A stretch of 64,000 nt of DNA from Marinomonas piezotolerans (GTDB lineage: Bacteria; Pseudomonadota; Gammaproteobacteria; Pseudomonadales; Marinomonadaceae). The translations under genes were made by a program, and so were the position numbers. The stretch is from positions 62,001-126,000 of the forward strand of contig NZ_QKRA01000007.1 in assembly GCF_003362755.1 (NCBI RefSeq), in the 5' to 3' direction. The notes under the pieces were generated by a model. That model saw nothing but the letters and a program-made list of their open reading frames with translations. It did not search any database and was not told where the DNA came from. Shown one piece after another: positions 1-8,522 of this stretch. Each line of letters begins with the position of its first letter. Positions within the stretch are counted from its first letter, which is position 1.

Positions 1-1
1 A

Positions 2-946
2 AAAGTTAAGCATCTGTTTAACGAAGAGCTTATACCACTCCTTGAAATCTGTAGCGATGACATGGGGAATGTACTTAGTACGCAAAAAAGTGCCATTGAG
101 CTACTGAGCCGCGCATTTGAAGACACAAACAATCTGATTAGAGAGCAAAACTCCTGTATTCGTTCATTGGTAGAAGATGGAAGTGAAGGCGGTAAGCGTT
201 ATAGTGATGTGATGCGAGAATTCGCTGACCAGACGGCTTCAACCTTAGACAAATTCATCGGAAGTACTGTAGAAATGTCCGCTGCTTCCATGGAGCTTCT
301 CAACAAAGTTAATAAAATTCATGACGAAATGCCTGAGATCACTAAGGCATTGAAAGACATAGATGAAATCGCTGAGCAAACCAACCTATTGGCATTGAAC
401 GCTGCAATTGAAGCAGCCCGTGCAGGTGAGGCGGGGCGGGGGTTCGCTGTTGTAGCGGATGAAGTTAGGTCTTTGTCAAATCGCTCTTCCGGATTTAGTG
501 ATGCGATTCAGGCGCGTTTACAGGCCATGCAATCTCAAGTGGCAGAACTGACCCATTCTATGGAACGGCTTGCGGCGCATGATGTGACATATATTATGGA
601 GTCGAAGAAGTCTATGAATACGGCGTTGGGGCATATTGTTGATAAAGCTGTATCAGATAGTCAAGTCACCGCGGAGTTGGATACGCTGACGCACAAGTTA
701 GAGTCAGCAATTTTTGACGCGACACGGGGACTGCAATTCGACGATATAAATTCCCAAAACATTCAGTATACGATCGATACGATAGATTTGATTGTGGAGC
801 AGTTGCCTGCGTTAAAAGACCATTCAGTCCATGATATTGAGAATGTGTTTAAGGAAAAATTAGACGCAATCACCGAACGCAGGCAACAAAAGCATAATCC
901 AGTTTCGCAGCAAGATATTGAAAGTGGCGATATCGATCTTTTTTAA
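2..946 (+). CDS. Methyl-accepting chemotaxis protein, C-terminal part (5' end outside window)
   Basis: The frame is open to the left edge of the window, so the visible 314 codons are the C-terminal part of a longer receptor; the ATG at 62 is probably internal. The highly conserved signalling hairpin tip is present ([21 protein letters not shown], then [12 protein letters not shown]), which binds CheA and CheW. No membrane segment or HAMP domain lies in the visible part. After the hairpin comes an LQFDDINSQ stretch, seen in other receptors of this kind. The protein ends in ESGDIDLF, a tail almost repeated at the end of CheD in the same operon. The STAS gene starts 20 bases downstream. Family assignment is certain; the sensed signal cannot be seen. 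Confidence 0.93.
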   Translation, partial: KVKHLFNEELIPLLEICSDDMGNVLSTQKSAIELLSRAFEDTNNLIREQNSCIRSLVEDGSEGGKRYSDVMREFADQTASTLDKFIGSTVEMSAASMELLNKVNKIHDEMPEITKALKDIDEIAEQTNLLALNAAIEAARAGEAGRGFAVVADEVRSLSNRSSGFSDAIQARLQAMQSQVAELTHSMERLAAHDVTYIMESKKSMNTALGHIVDKAVSDSQVTAELDTLTHKLESAIFDATRGLQFDDINSQNIQYTIDTIDLIVEQLPALKDHSVHDIENVFKEKLDAITERRQQKHNPVSQQDIESGDIDLF

Positions 947-966
947 TTCGAGTAAAAGGAAGCAAT

Positions 967-1248
967 ATGTCTCAAGCAACAGTGATTACCATTCCAGAGC
1001 GTTTCGACTTCGGTACTCACAAATGGTTTACCGAAGCATATGAAGCCGCACTGAAATCAGATGCGAAGACGATTGTATTGGATTTCTCAAAAGTAAGTTA
1101 CGTTGATTCTTCAGCACTTGGAATGATGGTGTTACTACATCGAAAGTTTAGCTCCAATGGCTGCCAAGGCGTGATTCGAAATCCAACAGGTACGGCGAGA
1201 GAAATTCTCGATATGGCTAACTTCGCGACTCTGTATAGCTATGAGTAA
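967..1248 (+). CDS. STAS-domain anti-sigma factor antagonist (CrsA/HsbA-like)
   Basis: A 93-residue single STAS domain. The motif VDSSALGMM around residues 46-54 matches the phosphorylation loop of SpoIIAA-type antagonists; by analogy Ser49 would be the phosphorylated residue. The stop overlaps the start of the following REC-PP2C-HATPase gene by eight bases (ATGAGTAA), so the two are probably translationally coupled. In the family, the unphosphorylated form binds an anti-sigma factor and the phosphorylated form does not. Similar pairs are CrsA/CrsR of Shewanella and HsbA/HsbR of Pseudomonas (from memory). The partner sigma or anti-sigma factor is not in this window. Confidence 0.9.
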   Translation: MSQATVITIPERFDFGTHKWFTEAYEAALKSDAKTIVLDFSKVSYVDSSALGMMVLLHRKFSSNGCQGVIRNPTGTAREILDMANFATLYSYE

Positions 1249-2908
1249 AACACCACGCGTCTTACTGTTAGAGGATAACTCTACGACCCGTTTGCTGATT
1301 TCGGCAGCGATGCAAGCGCATGGAGTAGAGGTGGTGGAAACCACAACAGTAAAAGATGTTTATGCTCATCTCGATGATGACTCGATAGATCTTTATCTCA
1401 TGGACATCAATTTGCCCGATGGGATGTCTTCTGAGTTGCTGCCACAGCTGACGGAGCGACATCCCTTAACCCCTGTTGTGATGATGACAGCGGATACAGA
1501 TTATTCTGAAGTCGGAAGGTTTTTTAAATCTGGGGCGAAAGATTTTATAAATAAGCCGATTAACCCCGTTTTATTGATGGCGAAAGTGCTTAGCTTTTTA
1601 CAGAACGCAGAAGATAAAAAAGCGCTCTTAAAAGCGAACGAGACTTACCAGCGAATTACGGTAGAGAAAGCGCAAGAAGAAGAGCTTGCGTTCCATGTTT
1701 ACGACTACATTCTAAAAACACATGCCACAAAAACGGAAGGTATAAATGTCGCTAACCGCTCAAGTGCACAATTTTGTGGTGACATTCTACTTAGCACTAA
1801 AGCACCGAATGGTAATTTGATAGTTATGCTTGCTGATGCGACGGGGCATGGCATGGCGGCAGCACTTACTATTTATCCGTTGGTATCTACCTTTACAGCA
1901 ATGGTTTCGAAAGGCTTGTCTCTGGGAGCTATCATCCTTGAGCTGAGTGAAAAGCATTCGCAATCAATACCGCATAATAGGTTTGTCGCATCAATTTTTA
2001 TCGAAATTAGTCCTTCTGAAAATACTTTGAAGTTTTGGAATGGTGGAATGCCAAAAATTTTGGCGTTCGATGAGGACCATCGTTTAATCGATAAAATTCC
2101 ATCCAAGAATATGGCGATTGGTATTCTACCTACCGACATGGTCAACACAAAAATGGAGACATATGATCTCCAAGCCATCAGTCATTTGTGCTTTTTCAGC
2201 GATGGCTTAATTGAGAACAAGATATTAGATGGTAAGCACTTATCGTTCGATGATTGTTATGCGTTGATTGCTGAGAAGTTTGATGCGCCAAATGACGTCG
2301 TTCAGAAAATGTTGGCGTTGGAAAACTTGGATGCTTCCGGGGAGTCAAATATCGATGACATGACCATTTGTCATATTGATATTGGGAGCGCGGTTGCCGC
2401 ACTTAGAAACGAATCACTCGAAAAGAACCTCATTCCAGGAAAGTTCGAATTTGCATTTGAGGTAAATGGCGCTGCATTGCTGAATGAGCGGCTACCATTT
2501 AGCCTGTCTGAAATGCTCGCGAGCTATGAATTCGTGAAAGAGTTTTGTCAGCGAGTTTTTACCGTGGTGACAGAATTATTTACGAATTCTGTGGATCATG
2601 GTGTTTTGGGGATTGACTCCGGACTAAAAGAAAATAATTTTTTAGAGTACATCAGTGCTCGCATGCACGCGACTGAAGAGCTCAACACTGACGATTTTGT
2701 CAAAGTCGTATTACGTTGGGAGGCAGAAACTCGCTTGTTACATATTACGGTTTCAGACTCTGGGCAAGGGTACCAGTTACGCACCGAGGCTAATGACCAA
2801 GGTTTGGATAAAGCCTATGGGCGTGGACTAAAGCTAGTTACATCGTTTGCTCAAACATTTGAGTATGACCCACAAACCAATTCAACCCATGTTGCTTTAC
2901 ATTATTAG
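1241..2908 (+). CDS. Response regulator with PP2C phosphatase and HATPase kinase domains (CrsR/HsbR-like)
   Basis: A 555-residue three-domain protein. Residues 1-120 are a receiver with Asp55 as likely phosphoacceptor, Thr83 and Lys105 (NKPI). Residues about 165-380 are a SpoIIE/RsbU-type PP2C phosphatase with metal-binding aspartates in FCGDIL (Asp181), LADATGHG (Asp199), FSDG and IDDMT. Residues about 400-555 are an RsbW-type HATPase with an N-box (ELFTNSVDHG, Asn448) and SDSGQG (Asp505). One polypeptide therefore carries both the phosphatase and the kinase expected to act on the adjacent STAS protein, under receiver control. It overlaps the STAS gene and is followed nine bases later by cheY. 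CheA of this operon is a plausible phosphodonor; that is inference. Confidence 0.92.
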   Translation: MSKTPRVLLLEDNSTTRLLISAAMQAHGVEVVETTTVKDVYAHLDDDSIDLYLMDINLPDGMSSELLPQLTERHPLTPVVMMTADTDYSEVGRFFKSGAKDFINKPINPVLLMAKVLSFLQNAEDKKALLKANETYQRITVEKAQEEELAFHVYDYILKTHATKTEGINVANRSSAQFCGDILLSTKAPNGNLIVMLADATGHGMAAALTIYPLVSTFTAMVSKGLSLGAIILELSEKHSQSIPHNRFVASIFIEISPSENTLKFWNGGMPKILAFDEDHRLIDKIPSKNMAIGILPTDMVNTKMETYDLQAISHLCFFSDGLIENKILDGKHLSFDDCYALIAEKFDAPNDVVQKMLALENLDASGESNIDDMTICHIDIGSAVAALRNESLEKNLIPGKFEFAFEVNGAALLNERLPFSLSEMLASYEFVKEFCQRVFTVVTELFTNSVDHGVLGIDSGLKENNFLEYISARMHATEELNTDDFVKVVLRWEAETRLLHITVSDSGQGYQLRTEANDQGLDKAYGRGLKLVTSFAQTFEYDPQTNSTHVALHY

Positions 2909-2917
2909 GGGATAAAA

Positions 2918-3283
2918 ATGAGCAAGAAGTTATTAATCGTAGACGACTCTCCATCTGTACGTCAGATGGTTGAAATGACACTTAAAGGTGCTGGCTATAC
3001 GGTGAAGGCTGCTAAGGACGGACAAGAAGCTCTAGGGTTTTGCCGAACTGAGCGATTTGACTTCGTTTTAACTGATCAGAACATGCCTAATATGGATGGT
3101 ATTACTCTGATTAAGTCGTTACGTGCTATGACAGCATACACTCGCGTACCATTAATTGTGTTGACGACTGAAGCAAGTGATGCGATGAAGCAGCAAGGTA
3201 AAGCTGCGGGAGCGACAGGATGGATGGTGAAACCATTTGATCCTAAAAAGCTGCTGGATGTGGTCGCTAAGGTACTGCGTTAA
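2918..3283 (+). CDS. cheY: CheY-like single-domain response regulator
   Basis: A 121-residue stand-alone receiver. It has the acidic pair Asp9-Asp10, phosphoacceptor Asp53 (LTDQNMP), Thr83-Thr84 and Lys105 (VKPFDP), all as in CheY. No output domain is fused. GGGGATAAAA before the ATG serves as ribosome binding site. It lies between the REC-PP2C-HATPase gene and cheA, and CheA is its probable phosphodonor. Whether it acts on the flagellar switch or only within this array cannot be told, since a genome with polar flagella usually has another cheY in its flagellar locus. No cheZ is present here. Confidence 0.93.
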   Translation: MSKKLLIVDDSPSVRQMVEMTLKGAGYTVKAAKDGQEALGFCRTERFDFVLTDQNMPNMDGITLIKSLRAMTAYTRVPLIVLTTEASDAMKQQGKAAGATGWMVKPFDPKKLLDVVAKVLR

Positions 3284-3318
3284 AACGTAAACTTTCTTCA
3301 CGTGAGTTGAGATACTGT

Positions 3319-5358
3319 ATGGATAACCTAAGTCAGTTTAATGAGGTGTTTTTTGAGGAGGCTCAAGAACACCTAGAAACCATGGAAACCTTACTGCTAG
3401 CTTTTGATGTTGATGCTCCCGATATCGAAGAGTTGAACAGTGTCTTCCGAGCTGCGCACTCTATTAAGGGTGGCAGCGGCATATTTGGTTTTACAGCAAT
3501 GACTGGTTTAACCCATGTGATGGAAAATATGCTGGACTCGGCGCGTAATAGTGAATTGGCGCTTACTAGTGGACTGATTACTGTTCTGCTCGAAACGGTG
3601 GATGTCCTTAAAGAAATTTTAAATTGTTACCGCAATGAAGAAGAGATTGATTGGGACTCGGTGAAGACAGCGGAAGCCGTTATTGAAAATGCTCATAGAG
3701 GCACTTCTTCGGAGCAAAGTACAACAGTGGGTGATGTTCTCCAAGCGGGTACGGATGACAATCAAGCCACAGATCTCGAGGAGGACGATGGTTTTGGTTT
3801 TTTCGATGAAGAACCGGATTCATCTGAAGACGACGATGGTTTTGGTTTCTTTGATGATGAACCCGATACGTCTGCAGACGAAGGTTTTGGCCTGTTTGAA
3901 AATGAAGAGCCAAAAGAAGAGTTTGGTTTTTTTGATGAAACATTGAACGCGCGTATAGAGAAAGAAGCGGCTGAAGACGAAGACGGTTTTGGTTTCTTTG
4001 ATCCATTACCTAATGATCTGGAACAACAAGCGCCTAATAACGTAGTTTCAGCCGAACAAGCGGCCCCGCCTGAGCCTCCAGTTGATCAACAAACATCCAA
4101 TATTGCTGCAAAACCACTAAAGAAAGCGGTGTCCAAGCCGGAAACAAAGACAACTGAAGCAACAAGTATCAGGGTTGAGACCAATAAAATAGACAAGCTC
4201 GTAAACTTAGTTGGTGAACTTGTTATTACTCAATCTATGTTGAACCTTATTGGAAACGAGGTTCAAGAAAGCATGATGGATAAAATGCAGACTGCGTTGG
4301 CTGAGTTAGAGCGTAACACAAGAGAAATTCAAGAAGCCGTAATGTCTGTTCGAATGCTTCCTATTTCATTTGTCTTTAACCGCTTCCCAAGGTTAGTTCG
4401 AGATTTGTCCGTTAAGATGGATAAGAAAATTGACTTGGTAATCGAAGGTGCAAGCACAGAAATAGATAAGAATTTAGTCGAAAAAATCTCAGACCCGTTA
4501 ACTCACCTCATACGCAACAGCATTGATCATGGTATCGAGATGCCCGATGTCCGTCGTGAGAATGGCAAAAATGAAACGGGCAAAGTGAAGCTGAGCGCTA
4601 CTCAAAAAGGTGGCGAAATCATTATTTCTATTACAGATGATGGCGCTGGTCTCAATCGCGAGAGAATCTTAAACAAAGCACTCGAAAAAGGGATCTCTCT
4701 GCCAGATCCTCTGACGGATGAAGCCATCTGGCAATTAATCTTCTCACCTGGGTTCTCTACTGCTGCAGAAATCACGGATGTGTCTGGTCGGGGCGTGGGG
4801 ATGGATGTAGTTCGTCGGAATATAGAGTCCTTGGGAGGGCGTGTAGATATCAGTTCGACTCAAGGGCAAGGTTCTGAGTTTCAGATTAGCCTACCGTTAA
4901 CATTGGCGATTTTAGATGGGATGTGCGTGGAAAGCAGCGGGCAGGTCTTTGTTGTGCCATTAGTTAATATTGTTGAGAGCATTCAGCCCTCGAAAGAGCA
5001 GATCAAAGTCATAAAAAACAACCCAATACTTTGGGTACGTGAAGAGTACTGGCCCTTAGTTGATATAGGCAAAACTCTATCAGGCAGTGAATCAAATGGC
5101 TCCATCGATCAGGGCATTGTCGTGTTAGTTGAAACGGCAAAGAGTCGGTTTGGGCTAATGGTAGACAGTTTAGTGGGTCAGCAACAGGTTGTTATCAAGA
5201 GTCTTGAACGTCATTTCAAACGAGTCGAGGGTGTCGCAGGTGCCACCATTATGGGAGATGGCAGTGTAGCCCTGATTTTAGATGTTGATTCACTTACTCA
5301 ATTTATTAATACAGATGTGAAGGGAGAACTTGCCCATGTCAGTCAATCAGCAGGCTAA
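3319..5358 (+). CDS. cheA: Chemotaxis histidine kinase CheA with FGFF-repeat linker
   Basis: I start at ATG 3319 (679 residues) rather than the in-frame TTG at 3307, which has no good ribosome binding site. The Hpt (P1) domain spans about 1-105 with phosphorylated His47 in AAHSIKGG. A long acidic linker (about 130-280) holds five GFGFF-type motifs at 158-162, 174-178, 189-193, 202-205 and 223-227. No separate CheY-binding P2 domain is obvious. The dimerisation segment starts near 285, the HATPase N-box has Asn400 (LIRNSIDHG), and the CheW-like P5 domain fills the C-terminus. The last bases overlap cheW. In the family CheA autophosphorylates under receptor control and passes phosphate to receivers, here CheY, CheB and perhaps the PP2C regulator. 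Confidence 0.96.
   Translation: MDNLSQFNEVFFEEAQEHLETMETLLLAFDVDAPDIEELNSVFRAAHSIKGGSGIFGFTAMTGLTHVMENMLDSARNSELALTSGLITVLLETVDVLKEILNCYRNEEEIDWDSVKTAEAVIENAHRGTSSEQSTTVGDVLQAGTDDNQATDLEEDDGFGFFDEEPDSSEDDDGFGFFDDEPDTSADEGFGLFENEEPKEEFGFFDETLNARIEKEAAEDEDGFGFFDPLPNDLEQQAPNNVVSAEQAAPPEPPVDQQTSNIAAKPLKKAVSKPETKTTEATSIRVETNKIDKLVNLVGELVITQSMLNLIGNEVQESMMDKMQTALAELERNTREIQEAVMSVRMLPISFVFNRFPRLVRDLSVKMDKKIDLVIEGASTEIDKNLVEKISDPLTHLIRNSIDHGIEMPDVRRENGKNETGKVKLSATQKGGEIIISITDDGAGLNRERILNKALEKGISLPDPLTDEAIWQLIFSPGFSTAAEITDVSGRGVGMDVVRRNIESLGGRVDISSTQGQGSEFQISLPLTLAILDGMCVESSGQVFVVPLVNIVESIQPSKEQIKVIKNNPILWVREEYWPLVDIGKTLSGSESNGSIDQGIVVLVETAKSRFGLMVDSLVGQQQVVIKSLERHFKRVEGVAGATIMGDGSVALILDVDSLTQFINTDVKGELAHVSQSAG
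3790..3999 (+). repeat. Five GFGFF-type repeats in the CheA linker
   Basis: The encoded motifs GFGFF, GFGFF, GFGLF, FGFF and GFGFF occur at CheA residues 158-227, spaced 13 to 21 residues apart and each embedded in Asp/Glu. The DNA copies have diverged at synonymous positions, so the amino-acid pattern has been kept rather than recently copied. Similar acidic FGFF motifs are known in the linkers of other proteobacterial CheA proteins (from memory). A binding role is inference. Confidence 0.8.
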
Positions 5359-5824
5359 TGCTAGTGTGATGCCAGCAAAAGAGTTTCTAACGTTTGTGTT
5401 GGGCGACGAGACGTATGCCCTTGATATCATGACAGTTAAAGAAATTCGTGGATACGAAATCGCAACGAAAATTGCAAATGCGCCGAACTACATAAAAGGT
5501 GTCATTAACTTACGTGGAGATATCGTTCCGATTATTGACTTACGGATAAAGTTTGGCATCGGTGAAGCGACTTATAACGAATGGACGATCGTCATCATGC
5601 TGAATGTGCGAGATCGTATTGTTGGCATTGTTGTTGATGGCGTCTCTGATGTGATGAACCTAGAAGAAGATGATATCAAGCCCGCCCCTGAGTTTGGTGT
5701 GTCATTTGATAGCCGCTATTTGCACGGGTTGGCAGCCATTGATGATCTCATGGTCATTATTGTGGACATAGAAGAGCTAATATCGAGCGACGAGTTGGGG
5801 ATATTTGACTCCGCCTCCGTTTAG
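5336..5824 (+). CDS. cheW: Chemotaxis coupling protein CheW
   Basis: I start at ATG 5336 (162 residues), preceded by AGGGAGAA; a TTG two codons earlier is less likely. The whole protein is a CheW domain with FVLGDETYALDI near the start and the conserved NLRGDIVPIIDLR region. CheW bridges receptors and CheA in the signalling array. The start lies 23 bases inside the end of cheA, so the two are probably co-translated. A gap of 123 bases then separates it from cheR, the widest in this operon. Confidence 0.96.
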   Translation: MSVNQQANASVMPAKEFLTFVLGDETYALDIMTVKEIRGYEIATKIANAPNYIKGVINLRGDIVPIIDLRIKFGIGEATYNEWTIVIMLNVRDRIVGIVVDGVSDVMNLEEDDIKPAPEFGVSFDSRYLHGLAAIDDLMVIIVDIEELISSDELGIFDSASV

Positions 5825-5889
5825 TAACCTCTGAACCACTGAATTGTTTGGCCTCCGCAGATTCGTTCTGGGGGTTCATTAGGCTTTGT

Positions 5890-5927
5890 CTTCATACCAT
5901 GATGGCCTCAGGACCAGTGGTATGAAG
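5890..5927. other. Perfect 10-bp inverted repeat between cheW and cheR
   Basis: CTTCATACCA (5890-5899) is repeated in inverse as TGGTATGAAG (5918-5927) around an 18-base loop. It lies in the only wide gap of the operon, 20 bases before the cheR ATG. No T-run follows, so it is not a standard rho-independent terminator. It could be an operator, an mRNA processing site or a translation-control hairpin for cheR. Confidence 0.5.
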
Positions 5928-5947
5928 CAAAAAGAGTTATAAGTCGT

Positions 5948-6745
5948 ATGGATAGAGAATTTCGTTATACACAAAAAGACTTTAACAGGGCGCGGGCGTT
6001 TTTGTTGCAGCTTACCGGAATTAAGCTTGCAGACAGTAAAGATTCGCTTGTTTATAGCCGCTTAGTTCCACGCTTGCGTAAATTGCAGTTGGAAGATGTA
6101 CGTCGCTATGTTGATTATTTAGAGCAGCATCCTGAAGAAGAAGAGCACTTCATAAATGCCTTAACGACTAACCTTACGTCTTTTTTCAGGGAACCACATC
6201 ATTTTGATATTTTGAGTGAGTTTATTCAGCGTGGCGAGGTCGTCAATCGAGTTTGGTGTGCGGCGTCGAGTACAGGCGAAGAACCTTATTCAATTGCGAT
6301 GACACTGGTAAACGTGGCAGGAGGTTTTGCTTCATCGGCGCAAGTAATAGCATCCGATATTGATAGCAACGTGCTGCGTCATGCAAGCGATGGCATCTAT
6401 CCGCTGGAAAAAGTTAATCCTCTAAATAATAAAAAACTTTTTTTTAAACGAGGTGTTGGGGTCAATGCGGGGAAGGCGCGCGTCTGTGCCCAGCTGCGTA
6501 AATTGTTAGAGTTCCAAAAAATAAATTTACTGGATGAGGAGTATCCGGTTAAAGCAGGACTGGATGTCATTTTTTGTCGCAATGTCATGATTTACTTCGA
6601 CAAAGACACGCAAGAAAAAATTTTGCTGAAATTGCTGAGTAAACTGCGCACGGGTGGGTTATACATTGCTGGACATTCTGAAAACTTCTCTCATTTTTCA
6701 CATCTTATGAAGCCAATTGGGCGGACGGCTTACATTAAGCTGTAA
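5948..6745 (+). CDS. cheR: Chemotaxis protein methyltransferase CheR
   Basis: A 265-residue protein, the usual length for CheR. It has the N-terminal helical domain and a SAM-dependent methyltransferase domain with WCAASSTGEEPYS, the ASDID segment and the IFCRNVMIYFD motif. CheR methylates glutamates of MCPs to set receptor activity during adaptation. It lacks the TPR extension of some relatives. The ribosome binding site is weak and a hairpin lies just upstream, so its translation may be adjusted separately. cheD follows after nine bases. Confidence 0.95.
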   Translation: MDREFRYTQKDFNRARAFLLQLTGIKLADSKDSLVYSRLVPRLRKLQLEDVRRYVDYLEQHPEEEEHFINALTTNLTSFFREPHHFDILSEFIQRGEVVNRVWCAASSTGEEPYSIAMTLVNVAGGFASSAQVIASDIDSNVLRHASDGIYPLEKVNPLNNKKLFFKRGVGVNAGKARVCAQLRKLLEFQKINLLDEEYPVKAGLDVIFCRNVMIYFDKDTQEKILLKLLSKLRTGGLYIAGHSENFSHFSHLMKPIGRTAYIKL

Positions 6746-6754
6746 GGAAGGATT

Positions 6755-7369
6755 ATGGCATTAAGTTCAGAAGTTAGAGAGCATTTAGCGACACATAAAT
6801 ATTTTGATGCCAAATTTAAAAAAGCGGGCATCAAAGTTTTGCCTGGCGAGTATTACGCGACCAAGGATGATCTAATGATTACTACGCTGCTCGGTTCGTG
6901 TGTTGCAGTGTGTTTGTATGATGAAAGCGTTGGTGTTGGGGGCCTAAACCATTTTTTGTTACCTGACGGTGGGGACTCGACAGATTTGTTATCAACATCA
7001 GGTCGCTATGGCGTGTATGCAATGGAGCTTCTTATCAACCATATCGTTAAACTTGGTGGGGCGCGTGATCGATTGAGAGCTAAAGTGTTTGGTGGTGGCA
7101 ATGTCATTAAGTCGATGACTCAAAGCAAAGTTGGTGACCAGAATGTCGAGTTTGTAATGGGTTACCTTCAGAACGAGCTTATTCCAATTGATGCGGAAGA
7201 TGTATTGGATATTTACCCGCGCCGTGTTAATTTTTTTCCTGCAACTGGGCGCGTGATGATGAAAAAACTCATGAATCATTACGATAATGAGCTGATTGAT
7301 AAAGAGATTAAGTTGCGTAAGGTTGTTACGGAACATCGCACAGAGTCTGGTGATGTGGATTTATTCTAA
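6755..7369 (+). CDS. cheD: Chemoreceptor glutamine deamidase CheD
   Basis: A 204-residue CheD. The catalytic cysteine region (TTLLGSCVAVCLYD) and the histidine in GGLNHFLLP are present, as is the VFGGGNV segment. CheD deamidates receptor glutamines and works with CheR and CheB in adaptation. GGAAGGATT before the ATG is a good ribosome binding site. The C-terminus ends in ESGDVDLF, nearly the same eight residues as the MCP at the start of the operon (ESGDIDLF), which suggests that both bind a shared partner. Confidence 0.95.
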   Translation: MALSSEVREHLATHKYFDAKFKKAGIKVLPGEYYATKDDLMITTLLGSCVAVCLYDESVGVGGLNHFLLPDGGDSTDLLSTSGRYGVYAMELLINHIVKLGGARDRLRAKVFGGGNVIKSMTQSKVGDQNVEFVMGYLQNELIPIDAEDVLDIYPRRVNFFPATGRVMMKKLMNHYDNELIDKEIKLRKVVTEHRTESGDVDLF

Positions 7370-7382
7370 TTAGGTTGTAGCC

Positions 7383-8417
7383 ATGACTGGTCGAGTAATA
7401 CGAGTTTTAATAGTGGATGATTCTGAACTGATTAGAACCATCCTGTCGGAAGTTATTAATGCATCACCTTTGCTCGAAGTGGTTGGAGCGGCATGCGATG
7501 CCTTCGAAGCCAAAAAAATGGTTGCAGAACTTAAGCCAGATGTCATCACACTGGATGTAGAGATGCCGAAGGTGGATGGTTTGCGCTTTTTAGAAGTGTT
7601 GATGAAAGCGCAGCCCACACCAGTAGTAATGATTTCGACTTTGACCAAGGCTAATGCTGATACGACACTGAGAGCGTTAGAGTTGGGCGCTGTAGATTAC
7701 ATTGCTAAGCCCTCAATCAACCAAAGTGATTTGTTTAAGCGTTATGCTAACACTGTCGTACGTAAGGTTACTCAAGCGGCTCAATGTCGTGTAGTGCGGC
7801 AAATTACTGGCGAAAGCAAGCCCGCTTCAAAAGTGCCAACCATTAAAGCAAATAGAGTGTTGGCCATTGGAGCATCGACAGGGGGGACAGAAGCAATTCG
7901 AAGTGTGATGCAGCAGTTACCTCCCGACAATTTTGCTATTGTTTTGGCACAACATATGCCTGCCGGATTTACTACGACGTACGCAGAACGTTTAAACCGA
8001 AGTACTGGGTTTAAAGTCGTTGAGGCAAAAGGCGGTGAGCTGCTACAGCCAGGTGTCGCATACCTTGCGCCGGGTAATTTTCATTTAAGAGTCATTAGAA
8101 AAGGGAATCAACTTTATACGGATGTATTTTCCGCCGAAAAAGTTTCGGGGCATCGACCTTCTGTTGATGTACTTTTTGATTCCATTGCTGAAGAGGTTGG
8201 TAAACATGCGCTTGCAGCACTATTGACTGGGATGGGGAAAGATGGCGCCAAAGGTTTAAAGAAAGTACATTCGGCTGGTGGTTTTACTGTCGCACAAGAC
8301 GAAGAAAGTTGTGTGGTTTTTGGTATGCCAAAAGAGGCAATTGCACTAGGGGCTGTCAGTGAAGTGTCTACTTTGTCGAATGTAGGTGATGTATTGATCT
8401 CTTCATTATCCCGTTGA
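7383..8417 (+). CDS. cheB: Chemotaxis methylesterase/glutamine deamidase CheB
   Basis: A 344-residue CheB. The receiver domain has Asp12-Asp13, phosphoacceptor Asp58 and Lys109. The C-terminal esterase has the catalytic triad Ser165 (GASTGGTE), His191 (AQHMPAG) and Asp287 (GMGKDGAKG). It removes methyl groups from MCP glutamates after phosphorylation by CheA. It is the last gene of the operon and is followed by a strong hairpin terminator. Confidence 0.96.
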   Translation: MTGRVIRVLIVDDSELIRTILSEVINASPLLEVVGAACDAFEAKKMVAELKPDVITLDVEMPKVDGLRFLEVLMKAQPTPVVMISTLTKANADTTLRALELGAVDYIAKPSINQSDLFKRYANTVVRKVTQAAQCRVVRQITGESKPASKVPTIKANRVLAIGASTGGTEAIRSVMQQLPPDNFAIVLAQHMPAGFTTTYAERLNRSTGFKVVEAKGGELLQPGVAYLAPGNFHLRVIRKGNQLYTDVFSAEKVSGHRPSVDVLFDSIAEEVGKHALAALLTGMGKDGAKGLKKVHSAGGFTVAQDEESCVVFGMPKEAIALGAVSEVSTLSNVGDVLISSLSR

Positions 8418-8436
8418 TATTTGTTCTTAACAAATT

Positions 8437-8478
8437 AAAGCAATAAAGGCTTAGCATATGCTAGGCCTTTATTGCTTT
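8437..8478. terminator. Terminator hairpin after cheB
   Basis: A 14-base perfect stem (AAAGCAATAAAGGC paired with GCCTTTATTGCTTT) encloses a loop that is itself palindromic (TAGCATATGCTA). It closes the chemosensory operon. The stem ends in TTT, so it may stop transcription from either side. Confidence 0.8.
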
Positions 8479-8522
8479 AGAAATACGGCAAATATTTTTC
8501 ATAATCAATTGAGTAAGCTGAT

